DNA of 9,308 nucleotides, from positions 1 to 9,308 of the forward strand of contig OMRU01000023.1 of NCBI GenBank assembly GCA_900313465.1, written 5' to 3'. Origin of the DNA: an uncultured Clostridia bacterium (GTDB lineage Bacteria; Bacillota_I; Bacilli_A; RFN20; CAG-288). Under the pieces are notes generated by a model. It worked only from the letters and a program-made list of their open reading frames with translations. It did no database searches and had not been told where the DNA came from. The stretch's first letter is position 1. Each line of letters begins with the position of its first letter. Below are positions 1 through 7,335 of the stretch, one piece after another. The translations under genes and the position numbers were made by a program.

Positions 1-730
1 TACGTCCGGTATTGGACTAGCGATGGCTAAGGAATTGCTGAAGAAGAATTATGAAGTGATTCTCATCTCACGTAAAGAAGGAGACTTAGACGAATTGAAG
101 AAGGAATATCCTTCTTCTCATATCACCTTCTGGTCATATGATCTTTCTAAGACAGAAGAATGTTATCGTCTTTTAGATGAAACCAAGGAGATGGATTTTG
201 ATATCTTTATCAATAATGCTGGCTTTGGTGATATCGGTAGAATCAACAAGACTTCCTTAGAAAAAGAAGTGGATATGGTCATGGTCAATGATGTGGCCAC
301 TTTGATTCTGGTCAAAGAATTCCTCTTACGCTTCATGAAGAAGGATCAAGGTAGAATTATGATGGTTGCCAGCGCCGCTGCCTTTGGTGTGGCTCCATAC
401 ATGAATGTCTATTATGCAACAAAGGCTTTTGTCTATTCTCTTGCACATGGATATTATCGTGAATTAAAAGATAACAAGTCTCATGTCACTCTCTCTGTTC
501 TTTGCCCTGGTCCAGTCAAGACCAGATTTGAAGAGACTGCCAACGCCAAGTTCAATGTCGGTTCCTTGTCGAAAGAAAAGTGTGCGCATATTGCCATCAA
601 GGGTTTGTTAAAAGGCAAATTTGAAATTGTTCCAACAATGAAAATTAAGGCCGGACATCTCTTCTCTCACTTTGTTCCAAAGAGAATGATATCCAAGGCC
701 TTAAGAAAACAATCTGAAATGAAAGATTAA
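1..730 (+). CDS. Short-chain dehydrogenase/reductase (SDR), 5'-truncated by window edge
   Basis: Probable NAD(P)H-dependent cytosolic oxidoreductase of the classical SDR superfamily; the substrate cannot be told from sequence. The frame is open from base 2 and reads TSGIGLAMAKELL, the end of the Rossmann TGxxxGIG dinucleotide-binding motif. The ATG at base 23 is therefore internal and the true start lies upstream of the window. Further family marks are NNAG near bases 211-222, a catalytic Ser in VASAAA near 370-385, the YxxxK pair in YYATKAF near 410-428, and PGPVKT after the next strand. About 242 residues are visible, and adding roughly 10 missing ones gives the usual 250. It resembles the DltE/YdfG-like group, but that subgroup is a guess. 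It converges on the phosphatase gene with only four bases between the stops. The family call is secure; the specific reaction is unknown. Confidence 0.92.
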   Translation, partial: TSGIGLAMAKELLKKNYEVILISRKEGDLDELKKEYPSSHITFWSYDLSKTEECYRLLDETKEMDFDIFINNAGFGDIGRINKTSLEKEVDMVMVNDVATLILVKEFLLRFMKKDQGRIMMVASAAAFGVAPYMNVYYATKAFVYSLAHGYYRELKDNKSHVTLSVLCPGPVKTRFEETANAKFNVGSLSKEKCAHIAIKGLLKGKFEIVPTMKIKAGHLFSHFVPKRMISKALRKQSEMKD

Positions 731-742
731 GGTTTTAATCTT
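723..742. terminator. Palindrome spanning both convergent stop codons, possible weak bidirectional terminator
   Basis: AAGATTAA (723-730) and TTAATCTT (735-742) form a perfect 8-bp inverted repeat with a 4-base loop. The plus-strand TAA (728-730) and the minus-strand stop (735-737) both lie in its arms. The stem has only one G-C pair and no clear U-tract follows on either strand, so termination efficiency is doubtful. Confidence 0.3.
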
Positions 743-1838
743 CTAAAAGTTTGTCTTTGATCGAATTAATCGTTTCTTGTGTAACACCGCAGTCAAGTAA
801 GAAGGAGTTAGCTTGTTCAGAAAGAGTATCTCCTTCTAAAGCTTTTAAGTCCTCTATATATGTTTTTGGATCTTTTTCGGTTCTGGTGCCACCGATTTTA
901 CCAAGATTGGTCAACAGATAATCTTTATACAAATCTTCTTCGCTCATGCCGACTAACGCGCCAAGAAGGAAGAAGGTGACACCGGTTCTATCGGCGCCAT
1001 GTGAACAATGAAAATAGACTGGATAAGTGGAGATAGATAATTGTTCCATCACTTTCTTGATGACGTCTTTACATTCCGTCATGAAATTATCTTTTCTACG
1101 ATAATCCCAAGGAATATTGTAATAAGTAACTTCAGGAATGACTTCGTTGGTGAAGTTACCATTTTCGTTGTAGTTGTTATCCGTGACGTTCATACGAACA
1201 TCGATCTCAGTCTTGATGTTGAGATGGTTGACCATTTCTTCAAGACCAGAAGGGGTGATTTCAAGATACATGGTATCCGATTTAGATGTGTTTAATGTCG
1301 CTCCGCGATAAAGCACACCTTGTTTTAACTTCTTCCCATTAGATAAGGGCCAGGAAGTGAAATCTCTGACATTGGTTACCCCATCAAGATGGATAGGACG
1401 ATAGATGCTATCCTTGATTTTGAAGTGATAGATATTTGATGTTTCAAAATGATCATCACTTGAAAAACGGACGTAGTAATCCTGTTGTAACTCTCCGTTA
1501 TAGAAATCATAACTGTTGGTTTTACAGCTCGTCTGATAATAAGTGTCAAAGGTATTAGTGGTAGAAACTTGGACTTTGTATTCTTGATCTGCAGTCTGGA
1601 ATTCGTTGCTGAAATCGATATGAACCGGCTCAGGAGTAGAACGTTCCTTTCCGCCATAGCCATAACGGAAGTATTGATCGTATGTGTTGTTGATAAGACC
1701 ATCCTGATATTGGTTATGAATGGAAAACCCACCTAGTTCGATTGTGGTTGACTCCTTGACACTGCTATTTGTTCTAGAGGTGCAGCCACCTAATAATAAG
1801 ACAAAAGCCAATGATATTGATTTGATTGTATTTTTCAT
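735..1838 (-). CDS. Exported lipoprotein with tyrosine-phosphatase-type domain
   Basis: The 367-residue product is a predicted membrane-anchored, extracytoplasmic phosphatase. Residues 1-19 form a lipoprotein signal: a positive start (K2, K6), a hydrophobic core and the lipobox LGGC with C19. Residues of about 35-148 are rich in Tyr, Thr and Asp and look like a beta-sandwich (Ig or fibronectin type III style); this is fold inference only. From about 150 the sequence matches the bacterial tyrosine/serine phosphatase family (Y_phosphatase3 style): NVRDF at 156-160, LYRGA at 176-180, DVR at 213-215, and the Cys-based P-loop HCSHGADRTG with nucleophile C278 and R284. All P-loop residues needed for a cysteine phosphatase are present. 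The start fits AAGGA eight bases upstream. It is divergent from groESL and monocistronic. The substrate is unknown: phosphotyrosine, phosphoserine or phosphoinositides are possible in this family. Confidence 0.9.
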   Translation of the reverse strand: MKNTIKSISLAFVLLLGGCTSRTNSSVKESTTIELGGFSIHNQYQDGLINNTYDQYFRYGYGGKERSTPEPVHIDFSNEFQTADQEYKVQVSTTNTFDTYYQTSCKTNSYDFYNGELQQDYYVRFSSDDHFETSNIYHFKIKDSIYRPIHLDGVTNVRDFTSWPLSNGKKLKQGVLYRGATLNTSKSDTMYLEITPSGLEEMVNHLNIKTEIDVRMNVTDNNYNENGNFTNEVIPEVTYYNIPWDYRRKDNFMTECKDVIKKVMEQLSISTYPVYFHCSHGADRTGVTFFLLGALVGMSEEDLYKDYLLTNLGKIGGTRTEKDPKTYIEDLKALEGDTLSEQANSFLLDCGVTQETINSIKDKLLED

Positions 1839-1857
1839 GTTTCACATCCTTCAATTC

Positions 1858-1863
1858 ATTATA
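1858..1863 (-). promoter_or_regulatory. Probable -10 box of the phosphatase gene promoter
   Basis: Read on the minus strand this is a perfect TATAAT, 19 bases upstream of the ATG at 1838. The expected -35 position (about 1881-1886) reads GAAAAA on the minus strand, a poor match. The leader would be short, about 12-14 bases, holding only the AAGGA ribosome binding site (1847-1851). Confidence 0.5.
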
Positions 1864-1954
1864 CTATGAAAGAATTTGGTTTTTTCTAGCAGTTTCTAAA
1901 ATTGCGATAAATACGGACTTTTTAATCTGCTTTTGGTAGTTGCAAAGAGAGAAA

Positions 1955-1981
1955 TTAGCACTTGGCACTTGCAATTGCTAA
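1955..1981 (+). promoter_or_regulatory. CIRCE-like operator for heat-shock repressor HrcA
   Basis: The left arm TTAGCACTT (1955-1963) matches the CIRCE consensus TTAGCACTC at 8 of 9 positions. After exactly nine bases, the right arm AATTGCTAA (1973-1981) matches GAGTGCTAA at 7 of 9. Spacing and position directly before groESL agree with HrcA control. The arms overlap the predicted -35 box, so bound repressor would block polymerase. The mismatches sit at the inner ends of both arms, so the site is degenerate. Confidence 0.82.
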
Positions 1982-1996
1982 TTTGTGGGCTATAAT
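1969..1996 (+). promoter_or_regulatory. groESL promoter (sigma-A type)
   Basis: The -35 box TTGCAA (1969-1974) and a perfect -10 box TATAAT (1991-1996) are separated by 16 bases. Transcription would start near 2003, giving a leader of about 40 bases. The -35 box lies in the spacer and right arm of the CIRCE, the geometry expected for a repressible vegetative promoter. Confidence 0.75.
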
Positions 1997-2043
1997 ATGA
2001 AATAGTCGTCAAATCGAATTAAAATTCGGAGGAATTAAACAAT

Positions 2044-2325
2044 ATGATTAAACCTTTAAGAGATTATGTCGTCTTAGAAAAACTTCCAGAGGAAAAGAAG
2101 GTCGGCTCTATCATCATCGCCACTGCCAAAGATAATGAATCTGCTGTTGCCAACGTCATCGCTGTTGGCCCAGGCTATACCGACAAAGATGGTAACAAGG
2201 TCACTGTCGAAGTCAAGGTTGGTGATAAGGTTATCTATAAGAAGTATTCCACTACTGATTATGAAGAACAGGGCAAGAAGCTCATGCTCATCAAGGATCA
2301 GGATATCATTGCTATCGTTGATTAA
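2044..2325 (+). CDS. groES: Co-chaperonin GroES
   Basis: This is the 93-residue cytosolic lid protein of the GroEL folding chamber; the length is normal for the family (about 94-97). It starts MIKPLRDYVVLEK, the usual GroES opening. The mobile loop that docks on GroEL is at about residues 18-35, with GSIII in place of the common GGIVL. It is followed by the conserved AVGPG turn at about 41-45 and the VGDKVIYKKY strand. The C-terminus (LIKDQDIIAIVD) is typical. The roof-forming RGEV/EGKV segment of better-known GroES proteins reads VANV here, a mild departure. GGAGG at 2028-2032 is 11 bases before the ATG. It is first in the groES-groEL operon, with 20 bases before groEL, and is likely repressed by HrcA through the CIRCE. 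Confidence 0.97.
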   Translation: MIKPLRDYVVLEKLPEEKKVGSIIIATAKDNESAVANVIAVGPGYTDKDGNKVTVEVKVGDKVIYKKYSTTDYEEQGKKLMLIKDQDIIAIVD

Positions 2326-2342
2326 TTCACGGAGGTAAATAA

Positions 2343-3974
<1,632 letters not shown>

Positions 3975-3996
3975 TCGAATCTGTTTCAAAAAACTT

Positions 3997-4031
3997 ATGA
4001 CCGTTTCGGCTTTGTCCGAGACGGTCATTTT
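3997..4031 (+). terminator. Rho-independent terminator of groESL
   Basis: The arms 3997-4009 and 4016-4028 form a 13-bp stem with a single T-G wobble (4005/4020) and a 6-base loop. The stem closes ATGACCGT against ACGGTCAT, and TTT and A/T-rich DNA follow. An A-run upstream (3989-3993) could let it act on the opposite strand too, although no minus-strand gene ends there. Confidence 0.9.
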
Positions 4032-4060
4032 AAATTTATATAGTCTATAAATTATGTATT

Positions 4061-4069
4061 TGTTAAAAT
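4061..4069 (+). promoter_or_regulatory. Extended -10 promoter for the two-TM membrane protein gene
   Basis: TGT followed by TAAAAT (4064-4069) forms an extended -10 element, 32 bases before the ATG at 4102. No good -35 is seen about 17 bases upstream. The position after the groESL terminator suggests the next gene is transcribed separately. GGAGG at 4090-4094 is its ribosome binding site. Confidence 0.5.
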
Positions 4070-4101
4070 AGAGTAGTTTCTCTACAAATGGAGGTTTCTT
4101 T

Positions 4102-5583
4102 ATGTCTGAAGAAAAGAGTAATGAAAAAGTGCTGATAATCCAGAATTCCAATCATAAGAATGGCCCACGTCTGACCATGGCTGATTATGGTCGCAGTGTC
4201 AAACACTTCAAGTGGTGGATTATCGGTATATCTTTGGCTTGTGGTCTTGTCGGTTATCTAGGTTCTAATTTCATCTTGAATCCAAGCCGTGAAAAGATGA
4301 CCACCAACATCGAATACTCTTTGGCTTTGAACTCGGATGAAAATGGTAAGCCAGTCACCTATCTCGATGGTACATCCTACAAATATTCTGATATCATCTC
4401 CGAAGATAACATTCGTGGTGTATTAGCTCAAAAGGATGAAAACGGCAATGCAATCTGGCATTATGATTATGGTTCCTTGATGAACAAGAACGCCTTCTCT
4501 ATTGCTCCTAAGCAATATAGTGTGACGACAGGTGAAGATACCACTACTTTGGTGGATTCTGATACTCAGTTCATCATCACGACTACCCCAGCTGCTTTTG
4601 GTGGCGCGGATAACGCAAGAAATTTCTTGAGAGCCTTAGTCAAATATGAAATCAACAGAGCCAGTAAAGCGATTGGTTCTTATTCTTTTGATTACTATCT
4701 CCCATCCACTCAAGGTACATTCCAGACTATGGAATTCTCAACCATGGTGGATCAATTATCTAACCAGTACAAATATCTTTCTTCCGCTTATGGAAAAGTG
4801 ATGACAAAGTTTAGTGGTTCTTTTGTTGTCGATGGCAGAAAGATTTCAGATTATTATCGTGAATTTACCGCCAATTATACGGAGAGCCAGTTTGCTAGTC
4901 TGTCCGGTCGTCTTTTAAACGATAAGCTGGTCAATATTTCTTCTACCGCTGAAGCCAACGACAAAGTGAAGGAATATGCTAACCTGAAAGCTTCTTACGA
5001 AAAAGACTTCAAGGAGATTCTCTCTTCTCTTACGACAAATCGTGCCTTGTTAGCAAGTCTTACCAGTATTGCTCAGCCAACCGAAAATATTGCTGAACAG
5101 ATCAATAATCTCACTGCTTCTATCGAATCCTTGCAGAAGAAGAAACAGAAGATGATCTTCGAATTGGAGAACATCGGTTATTCGGTGACGGAGACCGAAA
5201 CGGAAATCACCGTCAAGGAACTTCCATTTGAAGATGAGAACCACAACCCAATTAATACAGATACTTATCTCTACAAATTGAAGAATCACGATGAAGAGTG
5301 GATTCAATCCTGTGTGAAATTCAAGACGGATTTATGTGTTCTCTTCTCCTCTTTGGATAACGATACAGACTCTGCCTCCAAAATCTATAGAACTGCTTAT
5401 CAGACTGGTAACTACAACACCATCATTGTCACTGAAGCCAACATGGGCACCTTGACTGGTCATATCAGCAACATGATTGTTGCCGGTATTGGTTTAGTCG
5501 GTGGTTATCTTGCTACATCCTTTGTCTTTGCGGAAATCTATATCAATAAGCCTAAAAAGGACGAACCAGAGACTGCTGAATAA
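4102..5583 (+). CDS. Two-TM membrane protein with large extracytoplasmic coiled-coil domain, Wzz-like topology
   Basis: The 493-residue product is not assigned to a family with confidence. Residues 1-37 are hydrophilic and cytosolic, ending in a basic KHFKWW cap. TM1 spans about 38-59. A large extracytoplasmic region follows, and its part at about 280-352 is rich in heptad-like Leu, Ile, Lys and Glu and probably forms a coiled coil ending in a QKKKQK patch. TM2 is about 457-480, then a charged tail. Two terminal TMs around a helical periplasm-facing domain is the layout of polysaccharide co-polymerases (Wzz, CapA/Wzd-like), which set chain length. The Pro-rich motif usually found before TM2 is not seen, and no glycan genes lie nearby. 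It has its own promoter and terminator. Alternatives are a cell-envelope scaffold or an ABC-exporter accessory protein. Confidence 0.8.
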   Translation: MSEEKSNEKVLIIQNSNHKNGPRLTMADYGRSVKHFKWWIIGISLACGLVGYLGSNFILNPSREKMTTNIEYSLALNSDENGKPVTYLDGTSYKYSDIISEDNIRGVLAQKDENGNAIWHYDYGSLMNKNAFSIAPKQYSVTTGEDTTTLVDSDTQFIITTTPAAFGGADNARNFLRALVKYEINRASKAIGSYSFDYYLPSTQGTFQTMEFSTMVDQLSNQYKYLSSAYGKVMTKFSGSFVVDGRKISDYYREFTANYTESQFASLSGRLLNDKLVNISSTAEANDKVKEYANLKASYEKDFKEILSSLTTNRALLASLTSIAQPTENIAEQINNLTASIESLQKKKQKMIFELENIGYSVTETETEITVKELPFEDENHNPINTDTYLYKLKNHDEEWIQSCVKFKTDLCVLFSSLDNDTDSASKIYRTAYQTGNYNTIIVTEANMGTLTGHISNMIVAGIGLVGGYLATSFVFAEIYINKPKKDEPETAE

Positions 5584-5598
5584 AAGTAAATCTCACTT

Positions 5599-5622
5599 GC
5601 CACACCTCGAGTGTGGCTTTTT
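5599..5622 (+). terminator. Rho-independent terminator after the Wzz-like gene
   Basis: GCCACAC (5599-5605) and GTGTGGC (5611-5617) form a perfect 7-bp G/C-rich stem with a 5-base loop, followed by five T residues (5618-5622). It begins 15 bases after the TAA stop. Confidence 0.93.
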
Positions 5623-5746
5623 AAATGGATATATCCTGTTAACAATCCTAGAATGAAAATTTGGATTGCTTAGAAAACGAAATTGGTAGTTTGAGTGATG
5701 AAAACACAATATTTTGACAAAAAATGACAACTTATATATCACTATT

Positions 5747-5755
5747 TGTTATAAT
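5747..5755 (+). promoter_or_regulatory. Extended -10 promoter for the 149-aa protein and reductase unit
   Basis: TGT followed by a perfect TATAAT (5750-5755) makes a full extended -10. A perfect TTGACA at 5714-5719 is 30 bases away, too far to pair with it. ATGACA at 5724-5729 is 20 bases away, a stretched spacing. The two TGACAA copies (5715-5720, 5725-5730) could be half-sites for a regulator. The ribosome binding site AGGGG at 5767-5771 follows. Confidence 0.6.
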
Positions 5756-5779
5756 TGAAATCAGATAGGGGATTTTTTT

Positions 5780-6229
5780 ATGGAAGAAAGAAAAGATGAT
5801 CTTTATATCACTCAGACAAACCTGCTGTCTTGCGAGGATGTCGTAGCTTATTTATGGAACAAATATGATAAGGTTTCATTTCCATTCAAGCCCGCTGGTG
5901 CCAAAAGCATAGAGGATAAAGTCACCTATGGTGACAAGATGGATGGTGCTTTAATCAAAAAGAGATTCCAGATTTCCGTAGATGATATGCGTCATATCGG
6001 CCTTAAGAACCAACAGGAATATGATGTCGATCATATGGAATTTACTACTTTTGATCACGATAAGACTGTCTTATCTCAAGGTAACCTTATCATTATCTAT
6101 CGCCCGATTGAGAAATTCTATTATGTTCTTTTGCTCACGGATGAGACAAATCTGAAACTGATGGTAAAGTGCACTCAGAAAAAGAAGTTATTTGATTCCT
6201 TCCCAATGGAGACGGTGTCGTTTTATTAA
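5780..6229 (+). CDS. Hypothetical protein, 149 aa
   Basis: I do not recognise this protein. It has no signal peptide, no membrane segment and no lipobox, so it is probably cytosolic. It is highly charged with alternating strands (for example NLIIIYRPIEKFYYVLLLTDE at about 102-122) and looks like a small alpha/beta or all-beta domain. There are two Cys (C18, C131) in unrelated contexts and no metal-binding cluster. The start is well supported by AGGGG eight bases upstream and an extended -10 promoter. The stop TAA (6227-6229) is 33 bases before the most likely start of the aldo/keto reductase and no terminator intervenes, so the two are probably co-transcribed. Codon usage resembles the neighbours, which supports a real gene. 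A functional link to the reductase is only suggested by position. Confidence 0.8.
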   Translation: MEERKDDLYITQTNLLSCEDVVAYLWNKYDKVSFPFKPAGAKSIEDKVTYGDKMDGALIKKRFQISVDDMRHIGLKNQQEYDVDHMEFTTFDHDKTVLSQGNLIIIYRPIEKFYYVLLLTDETNLKLMVKCTQKKKLFDSFPMETVSFY

Positions 6230-6262
6230 GGATTTTTGCTGGTTAGCCCAGCTTTGTACTCT

Positions 6263-7231
6263 ATGAAAAATATTATTATTCAAGACGCGTACGGCAACAA
6301 TATTGAATTGAGTCGTATCATCTTTGGTGGATCCAACGTTTCTTTCCTGGAAAGAAAACTTCCCAGTGATTTCCTTTCGAAATGTCTCAATTATGATATG
6401 TTTACCATCGACACAGCCCGTGTCTATGGTAAAGGTTTAAGCGAGGAGATGATTGGAGAATGGATGCAAAGATACCATATTCCTCGAGATAAGATGACCA
6501 TCATTAGCAAATGCTGTCACCCTGCTTTGGCTATTCTTCCTCGTTTGAATCGTACCCAGGCTTTTAAGGATATTGAGGCGTCTTTGAAAGCGTTGAAGAT
6601 TTCTTATGTGGATTGCCTTTTACTCCACAGAGATGACCCTTTGAAGAAACCAGAAGAAATCATCACGTTTATGAACGAGATTGTTTCTCGCGGTTATGCT
6701 AGAAGTATCGGCGTTTCAAACTGGAAAGCAGAACGTATCAAGAAAGCCAATGATTTTGCTAGGGATCATGGCATGACGCCATTTTGTATTGCTGAGAGTC
6801 AATTTTCTTTAGGAACAAGAGTCAAAGATCCATGGCATAACGGTACTCTTTCTATCACTGGTATGGATCAAAGTAAGGAAAGAGAATTTTATCTTAAAGA
6901 GAAGATGCCGTTCTTATGCTTCTCGGCTTTAGGCGATGGTTTCTTTGCTGGCAAGATCAGACATGATGATATGGATATCAAGAAGAAACTTTCTCGTACA
7001 TCGTATTCTGCTTATTATTCTGAACATAATCTAGAAGTGCTAAAAAGAGCGGAAGAATTAGCGGCTAAGAAGAATTGTTCTGTTTCTGCGATTGCCTTAA
7101 GTTATTGTCTGAATCAGGAAATAGAGATGGGTGTTGTCGTTTCTGTTTCTAGTGAAGAGAGGATTGTTGAGAATCTTAAGGCGTTAGAGATAAAGTTGAC
7201 CAAAGAAGAATTAGATTACCTGACCATCTGA
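6263..7231 (+). CDS. Aldo/keto reductase family oxidoreductase
   Basis: The 322-residue product is a probable NADPH-dependent cytosolic carbonyl reductase with a TIM-barrel fold. The full catalytic tetrad is visible in expected contexts: D50 and Y55 in DTARVYGKGLSEE, K83 in IISKCCHP, and H122 in YVDCLLLHRDDP. GVSNW lies at about 160 and ESQFSL at about 182. The C-terminal cofactor segment, SVSSEERIVENLKALE and KLTKEELDYL, is typical. I chose ATG 6263 because homology begins just after it. A TTG at 6236 would add nine residues but sits only three bases after AAGGA (6228-6232). No Shine-Dalgarno sequence stands directly before 6263, so the start is uncertain. It is the likely second gene of a unit with the 149-residue protein. 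The terminator begins within its last codons. The substrate is unknown. Confidence 0.93.
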   Translation: MKNIIIQDAYGNNIELSRIIFGGSNVSFLERKLPSDFLSKCLNYDMFTIDTARVYGKGLSEEMIGEWMQRYHIPRDKMTIISKCCHPALAILPRLNRTQAFKDIEASLKALKISYVDCLLLHRDDPLKKPEEIITFMNEIVSRGYARSIGVSNWKAERIKKANDFARDHGMTPFCIAESQFSLGTRVKDPWHNGTLSITGMDQSKEREFYLKEKMPFLCFSALGDGFFAGKIRHDDMDIKKKLSRTSYSAYYSEHNLEVLKRAEELAAKKNCSVSAIALSYCLNQEIEMGVVVSVSSEERIVENLKALEIKLTKEELDYLTI

Positions 7232-7246
7232 GGGTGGTCAGTTTTT
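7220..7246 (+). terminator. Rho-independent terminator overlapping the reductase stop codon
   Basis: CTGACCATC (7220-7228) pairs with GGTGGTCAG (7233-7241) in a 9-bp stem with one wobble and a TGAG loop, followed by TTTTT (7242-7246). The stop codon TGA (7229-7231) is in the loop, so the whole left arm is coding sequence. Confidence 0.9.
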
Positions 7247-7253
7247 CATATTT

Positions 7254-7281
7254 TTGATCAGTTTATAAATCTTTTTATTTA
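7254..7281 (+). promoter_or_regulatory. Tentative promoter of the serpin-like gene
   Basis: TTGATC (7254-7259) and TATTTA (7276-7281) are separated by 16 bases. Both are imperfect. The region lies between a terminator and the next gene, so some promoter is expected here. It would give a leader of about 50 bases. Confidence 0.3.
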
Positions 7282-7319
7282 TGCGGAGATTTCAGTTTCT
7301 AAGTTTGTTCTATGATTGT

Positions 7320-7325
7320 AGGAGA
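7320..7325 (+). promoter_or_regulatory. Ribosome binding site that fixes the serpin-like gene start
   Basis: AGGAGA lies ten bases before ATG 7336 and downstream of the alternative ATG 7312. It therefore supports the shorter protein, which also begins directly with a lipoprotein signal peptide. Confidence 0.75.
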
Positions 7326-7335
7326 ATGTAAAGGG

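Noticed and set aside
1041..1295. Plus-strand open frame inside the phosphatase gene, and the minus-strand frame 1376-1732
   Set aside because: They overlap a gene with intact catalytic motifs and have no ribosome binding site or domain of their own.
5643..5668. Inverted repeat CAATCC/GGATTG after the Wzz-like gene's terminator
   Set aside because: The stem is only six base pairs with a 14-base loop and no context. It could easily occur by chance in A/T-rich DNA.
5714..5755. TTGACA paired with TATAAT as one standard promoter
   Set aside because: The spacing is 30 bases, far beyond the 16-18 needed. The extended -10 alone is the better explanation.
6236..6262. TTG start for the aldo/keto reductase
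   Set aside because: AAGGA is only three bases upstream, too close, and the extra nine residues match nothing in the family. It is kept as an alternative.
7312..7335. Earlier ATG start for the serpin-like gene
   Set aside because: It has no ribosome binding site, and it would put a non-signal octapeptide before the lipoprotein signal. AGGAGA lies between the two ATGs and points to 7336.
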